Assembly (NCBI GenBank): GCA_900770285.1
Contig: CAAGJO010000016.1
Location: 49,315 to 113,314 of the forward strand
Direction: 5' to 3'
DNA: 64,000 nucleotides
Source: Oscillospiraceae bacterium
Lineage (GTDB): Bacteria > Bacillota > Clostridia > Oscillospirales > Ruminococcaceae
The notes beneath the pieces are model-generated. The model saw only the letters and a program-made list of their open reading frames with translations, made no database searches and was not told the DNA's origin. The position numbers and the translations under genes were made by a program. Positions 34,819-44,294 of this stretch are shown in pieces (position 1 is the first letter of the stretch; each line of letters starts with the position of its first letter).

Positions 34819-35775
34819 ATGAGTGAAACAGTGTATAAATCAACAGTGCCAAAAAAGATATCTGTGTTTTTTATTGTTCTGTTAGTTATAGAAGCAATTA
34901 TCGTAGGAGCATGTGCATATGCATTCCGTAATGTTGACGGAACTCCCCATATTGGCGACTACAACTTCTTCCTTACAAAAGAAGATGATGTAAATTATAA
35001 TATCCGCAAAGACACTCTTATAGTTTCTGAAAACACCATACCCGGAAAAGATAAAATAAATCATGCAATTCTTTGCCGAAATGTTCCCGGCAAGGGTACA
35101 ACTGTTCTTTGGCTTAAAGATATCCGCTCTGCCGGTGAACAGGTTGACGGAGTAAATTATATTGCATTCCAAGATAAAAATTCTGATGAGGAATTTTCAC
35201 TTAAGGATGAAAATATTGTAGGTATTGTTAAAACAAGTTTCCCGCAAACCGGAAAGATTGTTCGCTTTATATCTCAAACCAATGGAATTATAATTGTCTT
35301 TGCATTTCCTGTAGCTATATGGATCATTCTTGAAGTTATAGCTATGTTAATTGTCAGCTCAAAAAGAAAACGTTTTATGAGCGATTCAGACGCTGATATA
35401 GATTTTTCACCGGATCCGACTCTTGATGATGTTTTAGAACCAAAGGACGATTCAACACCTATTGAAAATGATATTGAAGAGCTGGCACAGAAATTCAATC
35501 AGTCGGAAGAAAACGATAATGATACTACTGATATTGAAGATGATATTTCATTTGCCAATACAAATCCCGATGATTCCCATGAGGATGAAAATTCTGATGA
35601 CGATGAAGAACCATCCGATACAGAAGAAACTGTTGAAGAACAGCAGCCCCCTAAACCTATCGACGTTGATGAAACGGTATCTAATACAAGAAAAGCCTCT
35701 TCTGATTCTCTCGAAGATCTTATAAAAATGATGGAAGAAGAACAGAAAAAGCTTAACGAAAAACTTAAAAACTAA
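34819..35775 (+). CDS. Membrane protein resembling a SipW-type signal peptidase without active site, acidic tail
   Basis: A 318-residue protein, probably unassigned in databases. One helix lies at about 12-33, an extracytoplasmic domain at 35-150, a second helix at about 157-180, and a long acidic cytoplasmic tail (about 190-295, rich in Asp/Glu/Pro/Ser) ends in a charged helix (EDLIKMMEEEQKKLNEKL). The outer domain follows the layout of archaeal/SipW-type S26 signal peptidases (NHAILCRN, then EFSLKDENIVGIVKTSFPQTG before the second helix). The catalytic SGSM Ser segment is missing and I see no obvious nucleophile or general base. It is probably a non-enzymatic relative. SD AAAGGATG. Function unknown. 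Confidence 0.6.
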   Translation: MSETVYKSTVPKKISVFFIVLLVIEAIIVGACAYAFRNVDGTPHIGDYNFFLTKEDDVNYNIRKDTLIVSENTIPGKDKINHAILCRNVPGKGTTVLWLKDIRSAGEQVDGVNYIAFQDKNSDEEFSLKDENIVGIVKTSFPQTGKIVRFISQTNGIIIVFAFPVAIWIILEVIAMLIVSSKRKRFMSDSDADIDFSPDPTLDDVLEPKDDSTPIENDIEELAQKFNQSEENDNDTTDIEDDISFANTNPDDSHEDENSDDDEEPSDTEETVEEQQPPKPIDVDETVSNTRKASSDSLEDLIKMMEEEQKKLNEKLKN

Positions 35776-35826
35776 ACATAAAACCAAGAGCATATATGCC
35801 AAAATCAGGTATATATGCTCTCTTTT

Positions 35827-36360
35827 TTATTTTACATCAATTATTTTAATATTTTCGTTGTCAATTTCCACCTCACTTAAAAGTATTTCTTTTATTTTTG
35901 CTGCATCGCTGTCTGTAAGACCGTCAGATTTTACAACTATACTGGCCCTCTCTCCATCAAGATAAACAACGCAGTCCTTAAATCCCTCTGCCTTGATAAG
36001 ATTTTCAATCTTTGATTCTTTTTCCACCATATCAGACATGGTTGCTGCATCCTTTTCTGCCACTGACTGCTCTTCTTTTGTGCTATCACCTCCGCCAATA
36101 ATATTTTTTAAGGTTTCTGCTGCTTTGTCACGGCTGTTCATACGGTCAATTCTTGCCTTAGCAAAATAATCGTCCGAGGCAGAATTTTCGCTGACAAGCT
36201 GTGCCTCACCATAGTTTGCCGCTTGATTTTCTATTTTTTCGGTTTTGCGGATACCTACGCCCCCTACAGCATAGTTGACATAAATTGCAGCTCCTAATAT
36301 TAAAGTCATACCTGCTAAAATTAATTGCTTTTTGCCAATAATCATATGTGGTTTTTTCAT
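35827..36360 (-). CDS. spoIIIAH: Stage III sporulation protein AH
   Basis: Mother-cell membrane protein that pairs with forespore SpoIIQ to form the channel or zipper across the intermembrane space. The 177-residue protein has one N-terminal helix (about 10-30), a linker, and a YscJ/FliF-like ring-building domain (about 95-177) with the conserved AEGFKDCVVYLDGERASIVVKS stretch. It is the last gene of the spoIIIA operon; SD GGAGG. Confidence 0.95.
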   Translation of the reverse strand: MKKPHMIIGKKQLILAGMTLILGAAIYVNYAVGGVGIRKTEKIENQAANYGEAQLVSENSASDDYFAKARIDRMNSRDKAAETLKNIIGGGDSTKEEQSVAEKDAATMSDMVEKESKIENLIKAEGFKDCVVYLDGERASIVVKSDGLTDSDAAKIKEILLSEVEIDNENIKIIDVK

Positions 36361-36377
36361 TGTTGTTTCCTCCCAGA

Positions 36378-36923
36378 TTATTTCTTACATTCAACACATA
36401 TCTTATCACTTGACAGATCCAGAACAGCACCTGCCGCTTTGATAATTCGTTCTTTTAAGTTTAAGTCTCCACCTCCTCCGCAGACGATAATAACTCCGCT
36501 TACCTTGGGCTTCATAGTCTTTTTCACCAGTGCATTTTTTGAACCGCCGTTTTCATTCATGACAATTTTATTCTTGTACTTGTCTGAAGTCTTTGAACTG
36601 TCATGGGTTGTATCGGTGTCAAGCTCCTCTGCATAGACATATTCCTCTGTACCGTCAAGAGTTATCATAACATCAATTTCTCCTACGCCTTTTATCTGTG
36701 AAAGTATACTTTTGAGCTCGTTTTCAAGCTCCAGCTTATAATCATCTGTGCTTTCGGTATAACTTTTCTCAGCAGTAACCGTACTTTCTTCTTTGTCACT
36801 GCCGGGTAAAAGCTCTGAAAATAATATAAGCATCATTCCGCATATGCCGACAATAACAATTATCCTTGTCTTGCTTTTTGAATCAAGGTTTTTCAGCCGA
36901 TGTTTAATTTCATTCAGATTCAC
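36378..36923 (-). CDS. spoIIIAG: Stage III sporulation protein AG
   Basis: Ring-forming component of the SpoIIIA-SpoIIQ channel. One N-terminal helix (about 18-36) is followed by a domain with the conserved GVGEIDVMITLDG and a Cys/Gly stretch (VIIVCGGGGDLNLKERI). The start is taken as the GTG of VNLNEIK, 9 nt from SD GGAGG, which overlaps the end of spoIIIAF by 14 bp, as expected for coupled translation. About 181 residues. Confidence 0.9.
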   Translation of the reverse strand: MNLNEIKHRLKNLDSKSKTRIIVIVGICGMMLILFSELLPGSDKEESTVTAEKSYTESTDDYKLELENELKSILSQIKGVGEIDVMITLDGTEEYVYAEELDTDTTHDSSKTSDKYKNKIVMNENGGSKNALVKKTMKPKVSGVIIVCGGGGDLNLKERIIKAAGAVLDLSSDKICVECKK

Positions 36924-37401
36924 TTTCACTGTCCTCCGAAAATTCAATTTCAGCATCAGGTAGTTTATCGGCAACAATTCCCCGAACTTGCTCCTTGTCA
37001 TAGTCACTAAGTCTGCTGCATTCCACCTTAACCCTTTTTACCTCTATGGAATTATATTCATTCAGATACGAATCTAGTACAATATTACGAATATCTATAT
37101 TTTCACTTTCTATAAGCCGCATAAGCTCTTTTTGCATATTTTCATTACTGATATTAAGATACATATTGCCGAATTCCTCCTGCATAGCGTGATATTCTTC
37201 CGTGTCCGCAAGACTTTCAAAGCTCTTCAAATCAAGAGTCACATCTTTGCTTAAAAATGGTATAAACACAGCAAGAATAAGTACGATTGCTGTCATTGCT
37301 CCAAGCTGCTTTTTCATGTTTTCAGGTGCGGCAATTTCAGCAATTGCACTGATTATTCCCACGGCACAAGCAGCAAGCACCGATGCTTTTAACACATTCA
37401 T
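36910..37401 (-). CDS. spoIIIAF: Stage III sporulation protein AF
   Basis: Small membrane protein of the SpoIIIA complex. Two hydrophobic segments (about 6-25 and 36-54), then a soluble domain with the conserved ENIDIRNIVLD and VKRVKVECSRLSDYD region. The start is the ATG of MNVLKASV with SD GAGGAA, 8 bp after the spoIIIAE stop. About 163 residues, with a short acidic C-terminus (EDSESESE). Confidence 0.9.
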   Translation of the reverse strand: MNVLKASVLAACAVGIISAIAEIAAPENMKKQLGAMTAIVLILAVFIPFLSKDVTLDLKSFESLADTEEYHAMQEEFGNMYLNISNENMQKELMRLIESENIDIRNIVLDSYLNEYNSIEVKRVKVECSRLSDYDKEQVRGIVADKLPDAEIEFSEDSESESE

Positions 37402-37409
37402 AAATTTCC

Positions 37410-38549
37410 TCACATTGCAACATTCATTGCCATAATCATAACCACTGCTGTTGAAATTATAAACACCAATGAAAGACATACCATAACACTTAAAGATATG
37501 GATAAAACTGCATTAATGCTCTTTAAAAGCTGAGTACATTCCTTTTGATTGAAAAGACCGGAAATTGTCTGGGATATACTTATCATAAGTTTTGACGCCA
37601 CAATGCTGACCATGGGCGGCAAAACTATGATTGCTACAATAATAATTCCTATAACTCCCACACTGCTGCGTATAATTCCAAGACTGCCCTTTATAGCCGA
37701 ATAGCCGTCAGAAACTGCACCGCCAACTATGGGGATAAAGCTTGACGCCGCAAATTTTGCCGTCTTTGAAGCAAGACTGTCAGTGGCTGAACCTGCAATT
37801 CCCTGTATGGATAAAAGTCCTACAAAAAGCGATGAACCGCTCCCCAGTATCCAATGACATGCTTTTTTCACCGATTCCGCCGCTCCCGAAAAATTCAGCC
37901 TGGGATTAACAGCCGAAATAACCGACATTGCCGTTACAATGCTTACAAAAGGCATTATTACCTTATTACCTATTACCGTTATAATATCGCATGCCATAAG
38001 CGTCATGGCATAATAGCTTGCCGAAACAGCAGTACTCCCTCCAACAGCAGTTATACTTGAAAAAACAGGAGTATATGAGATTATAAAACCGCTTATCCGG
38101 TCAATAGCATTCTGCACCAGTGAAACACTTGAATAAATCGATTCGTATGTAACAGTTATCACTGACAAGATTCCAAGCATTTTAAATGCACCGCTGACCT
38201 GGGAGTTTTGAGGACACATATTTTCCGCTGCAGCACAAAGCACAGTGATTGCAAGAATTTTGCCAAGCATTATAACAGGTGATTTCAGTGCATTTTGAAA
38301 TAAACCCAGAACATGTCTTACCACTCCGCCAAAGCTTATATTTCTTAGGCTCTCAGGATTTTCAAGTGATATGTCATTTTCTTCAAGGGTCTTGTTCACG
38401 TCATCATCTGTATATGAATGCATATTGTCTGAAAGTTCGCCCAGAATCTGAGAGTTGTCACTTTGCTGTGTATTTTCCTCAGCATAAACAAATGGCGGCA
38501 AAATCACAAAAATCATGCATAAAATCAATGTTGAAATTATCCTCTTCAT
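37410..38549 (-). CDS. spoIIIAE: Stage III sporulation protein AE
   Basis: Polytopic membrane component of the mother-cell feeding-tube complex. The 379-residue protein has a signal-like N-terminus ending near AEENTQQ, a short soluble stretch and about seven helices. The segment PIVGGAVSDGYSAIKGSLGIIRSSVGVIGI is typical of the family. Starts two bases after the spoIIIAD stop. Confidence 0.95.
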   Translation of the reverse strand: MKRIISTLILCMIFVILPPFVYAEENTQQSDNSQILGELSDNMHSYTDDDVNKTLEENDISLENPESLRNISFGGVVRHVLGLFQNALKSPVIMLGKILAITVLCAAAENMCPQNSQVSGAFKMLGILSVITVTYESIYSSVSLVQNAIDRISGFIISYTPVFSSITAVGGSTAVSASYYAMTLMACDIITVIGNKVIMPFVSIVTAMSVISAVNPRLNFSGAAESVKKACHWILGSGSSLFVGLLSIQGIAGSATDSLASKTAKFAASSFIPIVGGAVSDGYSAIKGSLGIIRSSVGVIGIIIVAIIVLPPMVSIVASKLMISISQTISGLFNQKECTQLLKSINAVLSISLSVMVCLSLVFIISTAVVMIMAMNVAM

Positions 38550-38551
38550 AA

Positions 38552-38938
38552 TCAGTATAACAGTCCCTCAATTATTGCAATCAGACCTTTGAAAAGCGGC
38601 ATGGCGGTAACAATCAAAGCTATTTTTCCTGCCAGTTCCACCTGTGAGGCTATGGCATTTTCACCGCATTCTTTACAGCAGTCAGATCCAAGCTGTGTAA
38701 GATAGCAAATTCCTAAGCCTTTGAAAATTATACGTAAATATTCCTCGTCCATGCCCGATTTGTCAAACAGCTCTTTGACCATTCCCGTTATCTCTGCCGC
38801 CTCCGCAAAAATTTTTACTGCAGCAATGGTAACCGTGCATATAACAAGAAGTGTTTTTACTTCAGGAGAATCTTTCTGAATAGCTTTGCATACAATGCTT
38901 GCCGCAAGACAAATTCCCACAATAATACAAATATTCAT
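38552..38938 (-). CDS. spoIIIAD: Stage III sporulation protein AD
   Basis: Small (128-residue) four-helix membrane protein of the SpoIIIA complex, related to SpoIIIAC. It contains the conserved YLRIIFKGLGICYLTQLGSDCCKE-type segment. Its start codon touches the spoIIIAC stop (1-bp overlap), so the two are translationally coupled. Confidence 0.94.
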   Translation of the reverse strand: MNICIIVGICLAASIVCKAIQKDSPEVKTLLVICTVTIAAVKIFAEAAEITGMVKELFDKSGMDEEYLRIIFKGLGICYLTQLGSDCCKECGENAIASQVELAGKIALIVTAMPLFKGLIAIIEGLLY

Positions 38939-39135
38939 CAGCCAAGTCCGAAAACACTTTTTATGGTGTCAAATAAATTTCCGATCTGATTTATTATCAT
39001 AAGCAGTACAACTATCAGTCCTGCAAGAGTTGTCATCATTGCCTGCTCGTCCCTTTCGGCACGTTTTAAAAGCTGATTTAAAACAGCAACTATAATGCCA
39101 ATTGCAGCAATTTTGAATATCAAATCAACTTCCAT
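38938..39135 (-). CDS. spoIIIAC: Stage III sporulation protein AC
   Basis: A 65-residue protein with two helices, the canonical size for SpoIIIAC (VDLIFKIAAIGIIVAVLNQLL, ERDEQAMMTTLAG). A 107-bp gap separates it from spoIIIAB, unlike the tight spacing elsewhere in the operon. SD GGAGGG. Confidence 0.93.
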   Translation of the reverse strand: MEVDLIFKIAAIGIIVAVLNQLLKRAERDEQAMMTTLAGLIVVLLMIINQIGNLFDTIKSVFGLG

Positions 39136-39242
39136 CTATGTCCGTCCCTCCAGCGCATATATCGCATATTTTAAGTCTGTATTCATGTACAGAAAGCAGT
39201 GAAGTTCAATTAAATAACCCCACTCTGCTCATTCCGGGCGGT

Positions 39243-39746
39243 CTATAACATCACAACCGCCGCCAATGCTCCGCCTATAATTCCCAATGCGTTGTACAGC
39301 CTGCACTTTTTAGCCGACTGTTCTCTCAGTTCCTGTTCATCCCGCTGGAAATATTCACAGCAAATATCAGCTTTTGCAAGCTGTCCTTCCAAATCCGTTG
39401 AACCTAAAGTTTCAAAAAAACTTTCAAGCCTTACCATTTCATCTTCATAAAGTCTGTCATTGTTCTGACGTATTCTCTCCATAATTCCTTTACGTATATC
39501 TGTGCCAAAATCCCCTTTTATAAACTCCAGTTCTTTAGTATCGGCAGAATTCCGGATATGTTCAAGCAGTTCCTCAAAAGTTGCGCTGTTGAACTTCAAC
39601 TGCTGCCTGATATCATAAAACATATTTACAAGCCTGCCCACTGTTTTCAAATGCCTTTTGTTTGCCGATGAAAATGCCATTCCCACAAGCATTCCGCATA
39701 TAACCAAAAGCACAGCACCAATTATTTTCAGCACTTTTATGACCAT
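39243..39746 (-). CDS. spoIIIAB: Stage III sporulation protein AB
   Basis: Inner-membrane component with type II/IV secretion-like (GspF/PilC-like) helices: one helix at each end (about 8-26 and the last 15 residues) and a helical middle with the conserved GMAFSSANKRHLKTVGRL and FETLGSTDLEGQ. The start is uncertain: ATG at 39746 lies right behind AAAGG, and the GTG four codons later (39734) has better spacing. It begins within a few bases of the spoIIIAA stop. Confidence 0.9.
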   Translation of the reverse strand: MVIKVLKIIGAVLLVICGMLVGMAFSSANKRHLKTVGRLVNMFYDIRQQLKFNSATFEELLEHIRNSADTKELEFIKGDFGTDIRKGIMERIRQNNDRLYEDEMVRLESFFETLGSTDLEGQLAKADICCEYFQRDEQELREQSAKKCRLYNALGIIGGALAAVVML

Positions 39747-39750
39747 CCTT

Positions 39751-40689
39751 TCAGTCAAGCTCCTTCAGCTTATAAAATCCGGTCAGCTTACCGCACAAGG
39801 GACCTGTACCAAGAATCGCACCGTAATTGAATACCTTGTCCTTCATCAGCTTTGATATAACAGGGCGGTGTCTGAGGTCGTCAAAGTTTTCAGCATGAGC
39901 AGTAACTATAAGCTTAACCCCTGAGTTTATGGCATATTCAAGAGCCTTTGCGTCCTCTTTCGCACCTATTTCATCACATACAAGAACTTGAGGCGACATT
40001 ACCCGCACAGCTGTCATTATGCCGTCATATTTGCTGTATGAGCTGAAAATATCCGTCAGCATTCCAACGGAATTTTGTGCGGCGCCTTCGCTCACCGCCG
40101 CAATTTCGTTTCTTTCGTCAATAAGGGCAATTCTTTCTCTTTGGCCAAGATTACGGCATATATCTCTTAAAACTGTGGTTTTCCCGCTGGATGGCGGTCC
40201 GGCAATGATAAGGGAGGCTGCGCCTTTTTCAAAAGCTTTGTTATATATTTCATCACCGCAGCCAAGACATTCCCTTGCAATACGTATATTCACTGATGAA
40301 ATATGCTTGACATTTTCCACCCGACGCTCCGCGTCCCTGCTGAGAATTGCCGTTCCGCAAAATCCCACTCGGTTTCCACCGTCATATGTTATGTATCCTT
40401 CGGCAATTTCCCTTGCAAAACTATGCAGTGAACAGCGAAATGCACGCTGATATGCATAGTCAATATCTTCACGGATTATGTCAACTCCTTCTGAATAATT
40501 CCGTGTCAGCCTGCCGTCGCCGGAAACGAAATACTCTTTGCCGAACATTGTAACAGTAAGCTTTCTAAAAATACGCATACGGATTTCCTGTATCTGAGTA
40601 CGTTCAAATTCAGGAATAAATTGCACAGCGCTCAGAATTTTCGGCGTAAGCAGCGGATAAATGCTTTCTAGCTTAGTTTTTTCGTTCAT
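39751..40689 (-). CDS. spoIIIAA: Stage III sporulation protein AA (secretion-type ATPase)
   Basis: Mother-cell ATPase related to type II/IV secretion motors, first gene of the spoIIIA operon. The 312-residue protein has an N-terminal domain with IQEIRMRIFR and the P-loop GPPSSGKTTVLRD (about 164-176), followed by ALIDERNEIA and VLVCDEIGAKEDA (Walker B). Length is normal. SD AAAGGA. The upstream region contains a plausible SigE promoter. Confidence 0.95.
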   Translation of the reverse strand: MNEKTKLESIYPLLTPKILSAVQFIPEFERTQIQEIRMRIFRKLTVTMFGKEYFVSGDGRLTRNYSEGVDIIREDIDYAYQRAFRCSLHSFAREIAEGYITYDGGNRVGFCGTAILSRDAERRVENVKHISSVNIRIARECLGCGDEIYNKAFEKGAASLIIAGPPSSGKTTVLRDICRNLGQRERIALIDERNEIAAVSEGAAQNSVGMLTDIFSSYSKYDGIMTAVRVMSPQVLVCDEIGAKEDAKALEYAINSGVKLIVTAHAENFDDLRHRPVISKLMKDKVFNYGAILGTGPLCGKLTGFYKLKELD

Positions 40690-40720
40690 AAAATCAGTCC
40701 TTTACTTGTCCTCTAAAACA

Positions 40721-40747
40721 ATAATATGCAGATAAGTCGGTTGGTAT
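40721..40747 (-). promoter_or_regulatory. Possible SigE promoter of the spoIIIA operon
   Basis: On the minus strand ATA (40745-40747), 16 bp, then CATATTAT (40721-40728), close to the mother-cell SigE pattern (ATA-N16-CATACAAT), 32 bp before the spoIIIAA start codon. Confidence 0.45.
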
Positions 40748-40763
40748 GAACAAAAGTCATAAA

Positions 40764-40791
40764 AAAATCGGGCAGGTGCGTACACCTGCCC
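40764..40791 (-). terminator. radA terminator
   Basis: Perfect 9-bp GC-rich stem GGGCAGGTG/CACCTGCCC (40770-40778 with 40783-40791), followed on the minus strand by seven T after GA. It separates radA from the spoIIIA operon. Confidence 0.9.
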
Positions 40792-40845
40792 TAAGTTTAT
40801 CTGCAAACATATATTTATAGTAATACCCATAGTCCTTTGACCGCT

Positions 40846-42213
40846 TCATATATAGCGAAATGCATCTTTTATTGTCCTTACGCCAATTATTTTCATAGAA
40901 AAACCTGAAATATCAATAGCTTTCAGACTTTGAGCGGGAACGATACATTTTTCAAATCCCATTCGCTCTGCCTCAAATAATCTCTTAGAAACATTTGATA
41001 CGTTTCTTAGCTCTCCGCCTAAACCGATTTCCCCGAATGCCAAAAGCTTTTCGCTTACCACTTTATCTGTAAGACTTGAGTATAAAGCCAAAGCTACCGA
41101 CAAATCAGCGGCAGGCTCATCAAGCCTTAAGCCTCCGACAATATTCAGATATACATCTAGTCCTCCGAAGAAAAAGCCTAAACGTTTTTCAAGTACAGCA
41201 ATAATTATAGACATTCTGTTATAGTCATAACCGGTAGATGTCCGTCTCGGTGCTGAGAAACCGCTTTTTGAAACTAGCGCCTGTACTTCTGCCATAATAG
41301 GACGAGAACCTTCCATTACACAAGCAACACAACAACCTGAAACATCAGTGGGACGACCCGCAAGCAGCATCATTGAAGGATTTTCAACCTCATTAAGTCC
41401 GTTGTCCAACATTTCAAAAACGCCGATTTCATTAGTTGAGCCAAAACGATTTTTTATACTCCTCAGCATTCGGTAAGAAAGATTTCTCTCACCTTCAAAA
41501 TACAGTACACAGTCAACAATATGCTCCATAACTTTCGGTCCTGCAATAGCTCCGTCTTTGTTTACATGACCTACAATAAACATTGGAATTTCTTCGGATT
41601 TTGCAGTTTTCATAAACATATTTGTACATTCCCTGACCTGAGATACAGAGCCTTGTGCGGAAGAAATCGCACCAATGCTCATAGTTTGAATTGAGTCTAT
41701 AATAACAATTTCCGGCTTTTCCTTTTTTATAACCGAGCATATTTCTTCACAGTCAGTGCAGGCTAGCAGATATAAATTTTCACTGTCCACACCTAAGCGT
41801 TTTGCTCTCAGCTTTATCTGACGTACAGATTCTTCTCCCGAAACATATAGAATAGTATAATTTTCTCCGAGGAACTGGCATATCTGCAACAGGATAGTTG
41901 ACTTTCCAATGCCCGGTTCACCGCCCAAAAGCACCAATGAACCTTTTACAAGCCCGCCTCCCAGAACCCTGTCAAGCTCCTTCAGACCTGTTGAATAACG
42001 AATTTCATCATAGCTTGCGTCCACGTCACTGATATTCACAATTTTATCGGAAATATCACGAACAGCAACTGCCTTGCCCCCTGATGTTTTATGCACTGTT
42101 GTTTCACATTCCTCAAAAGTATTCCATTCTCCGCATGAGGGGCATTTGCCATTCCATTTTGATGTTTCATATCCGCATTGACTGCAAACATATACTACTT
42201 TACTTTTTGCCAT
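40846..42213 (-). CDS. radA: DNA repair protein RadA (Sms)
   Basis: RecA-like ATPase that promotes branch migration in recombination and transformation. The 455-residue protein starts with a C4 zinc finger (CSQCG, CPSCG, about 10-30), then a RecA-type core with Walker A GGEPGIGKST (about 97-106), the RadA-specific KNRFG motif (about 254-258), and a C-terminal Lon-protease-like domain (about 280-455). All motifs are intact. Confidence 0.97.
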   Translation of the reverse strand: MAKSKVVYVCSQCGYETSKWNGKCPSCGEWNTFEECETTVHKTSGGKAVAVRDISDKIVNISDVDASYDEIRYSTGLKELDRVLGGGLVKGSLVLLGGEPGIGKSTILLQICQFLGENYTILYVSGEESVRQIKLRAKRLGVDSENLYLLACTDCEEICSVIKKEKPEIVIIDSIQTMSIGAISSAQGSVSQVRECTNMFMKTAKSEEIPMFIVGHVNKDGAIAGPKVMEHIVDCVLYFEGERNLSYRMLRSIKNRFGSTNEIGVFEMLDNGLNEVENPSMMLLAGRPTDVSGCCVACVMEGSRPIMAEVQALVSKSGFSAPRRTSTGYDYNRMSIIIAVLEKRLGFFFGGLDVYLNIVGGLRLDEPAADLSVALALYSSLTDKVVSEKLLAFGEIGLGGELRNVSNVSKRLFEAERMGFEKCIVPAQSLKAIDISGFSMKIIGVRTIKDAFRYI

Positions 42214-42229
42214 ATAATCACCCTAACTA

Positions 42230-43738
42230 TCAGTCAACGTTGAATCCGTTGTCCTTACAAAGCTGACGTGCCTGCTCCAGCGGCAGATTTCTCAGCAAAT
42301 GCTTTTTCATATTTCTTGATTTTGAATATACTCTTATATTGCACATCCTGCTGGCTTTTTGAAATACCGTTTGTGTGATCTCCACCTTGCTGATATTTTC
42401 TTTTGGAATAAGCACTTTGTGGAAATGAAACATTTTACAGTATCTTAAAGTACAGTAAATATCATCAAAGCCTATAGATGTGTTGTATGCTGCAACAATA
42501 GAAACAATAATTTTCCATACAAAAGGTATGAGCGCAATGGCAGTTATAACGTTGATTTCATAATGCCACTTGGAAATAAACAGCTTTATAACAAAATTTG
42601 CCCCATGTGGAATAAAGCTCATAAAAAACGGCAGAGCTATAAATCGGAATACATCTTTTATTCCGCCGGTTTTAATGTCTATAGATGAATGAGGCAGATC
42701 AGGGATAAGAATTTCAAGAGATTTCCGTACCTCTTTTTGAGTAGTTATGGGTATCAATGCAGCAAATTCACGGTTCTTAGCACCATATCCTGCACAGCAA
42801 ACATTGACCGAACTCACCTTAAAAAGTCTCATAAGCAGGTTCTTTTCGTAATCAATATATACAAATTTGCTGCGATTCAGCGCATGTTTTCGCCTTATAA
42901 TCATTCCGCTGTTTATAAGAAGCTGTGAGCCGCAGCGTGTTGCCTCAAAATTCCAATGCCTTATAAGATTTGAAACAAATGATATTGCCCAGCATATTGC
43001 AACTATATAAATTATAATAACAATAATTCTAGGAACAGTATTTGTCAGTCGGAAGATTACTGAATTTACCTTGCCGATTTCTCCGTTTACACGTTCAACC
43101 AATGTCTGCTCAAGCTCTTTGCCTACCAACTGATAGATCTGAAACATCACGGATATAAAAACTATGACTCCTGCAAGAGTTGATGAAAACAGTACTGAAA
43201 ATGCCGTAAGATACCGCTTTTTCGTTTTAACTGTTCGCTTAACCTTTCCTTCGCATTGCCTTGTGACCTGACCGTAAACCTCATCGGCTGCTTTTTTGCT
43301 TATGACAAGCTTTACATCAGATGCGGATACAGATGTTGCATTGGTTTTAATGTATAGTGTGGCAGCATTAAACAAGCGTTCAATATAATCCTGACAGCAG
43401 GAGCAGGTGGTTATCTCGTTAAAAAACACTCTCGTTTTCATTAATCCGAAGGGACCGTGATGAGCTGTAAGAGAATTCTCATCTGTTTCAAAATATACAA
43501 AAAACCACCTTAAAAAAGCTATTGCAAAAATTGCCCCGAACACCAGAATATCAAGCCAGTTGGTTTTTATCCAGCTTTGAAAATCAAATCTTGTAGCTAT
43601 AAGATATTTGCCCAAAGGTATAAGCAGCAGCCACAGGTTTTTTGAAATATATATAAACAGCTTAAGAGGGTGCTGCCTGTGCGCAAAAAAGCCGTTGAAT
43701 CTGAGCAGATATTTATTTATTGTACCTTTCAAGAACAT
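42230..43738 (-). CDS. Bacterial PH domain membrane protein (YdbT-like)
   Basis: A 502-residue membrane protein with three bacterial PH (bPH2) modules, at about 65-170, 270-350 and 420-495, separated by pairs of transmembrane helices. This YdbT layout is usually paired with a single-bPH2 YdbS protein, as here. In Bacillus the YdbST pair is linked to resistance against a related strain's antibiotic products; the biochemical role is unknown. The start is the ATG at 43738; SD GGGAG. Confidence 0.82.
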   Translation of the reverse strand: MFLKGTINKYLLRFNGFFAHRQHPLKLFIYISKNLWLLLIPLGKYLIATRFDFQSWIKTNWLDILVFGAIFAIAFLRWFFVYFETDENSLTAHHGPFGLMKTRVFFNEITTCSCCQDYIERLFNAATLYIKTNATSVSASDVKLVISKKAADEVYGQVTRQCEGKVKRTVKTKKRYLTAFSVLFSSTLAGVIVFISVMFQIYQLVGKELEQTLVERVNGEIGKVNSVIFRLTNTVPRIIVIIIYIVAICWAISFVSNLIRHWNFEATRCGSQLLINSGMIIRRKHALNRSKFVYIDYEKNLLMRLFKVSSVNVCCAGYGAKNREFAALIPITTQKEVRKSLEILIPDLPHSSIDIKTGGIKDVFRFIALPFFMSFIPHGANFVIKLFISKWHYEINVITAIALIPFVWKIIVSIVAAYNTSIGFDDIYCTLRYCKMFHFHKVLIPKENISKVEITQTVFQKASRMCNIRVYSKSRNMKKHLLRNLPLEQARQLCKDNGFNVD

Positions 43739-43763
43739 CACTCTCCCAACGGACAGACAGCAG

Positions 43764-44213
43764 TTATTTATTTACACGTTTATTAATATTGTCTTCAATA
43801 TACTTTGAAATCTCAATGCAATCCTCACGCCTGACAAAAAGCATGATCATATTTGCTCCCAAGGCGTTTACCGATATAAAATTAAATCCCGTATACTTGC
43901 TAAAAGGCAGCATAGCTGTTGTAACCGAAGTCACCGACTCCATAGACATATACTGAGTTTTGAATAGTACAAAAAAGCTGTGCTTTATAATTTCCTTGCT
44001 TGTAATTTTTATATTTGTATACTTAAAAAATATCGGCAGAATCGCAAGCAAAACAATTCCTGCAAAAATGCATAATATAATATACAGTAACCGCATATAC
44101 CTGCCAAGAAAAGGCTTAAGGTAACTGCTGAAATAAAAAAGTGTGCACATAAGCACTATAGTTATAAAATATATAAAAAATACAGACCGTTTTGCGGGCT
44201 TGCAGTTTATCAT
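43764..44213 (-). CDS. Bacterial PH domain membrane protein (YdbS-like)
   Basis: A 149-residue protein with two N-terminal helices (about 10-30 and 40-63) and one bPH2 domain (about 70-145, KITSKEIIKHSFFVLFKTQYMSMESV). It is the partner of the downstream YdbT-like gene, 25 bp apart. The start is the ATG of MINCKPAK with SD GAAAGG 8 nt upstream; a GTG start 9 nt earlier would overlap the SD. Confidence 0.78.
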   Translation of the reverse strand: MINCKPAKRSVFFIYFITIVLMCTLFYFSSYLKPFLGRYMRLLYIILCIFAGIVLLAILPIFFKYTNIKITSKEIIKHSFFVLFKTQYMSMESVTSVTTAMLPFSKYTGFNFISVNALGANMIMLFVRREDCIEISKYIEDNINKRVNK

Positions 44214-44294
44214 ACAATACACCTTTCTTTCGCCTTTGTTTCAGGAATAAAGTCCGTTTTTCCATCATAACATTCAACGTAATGAGGTGATATA

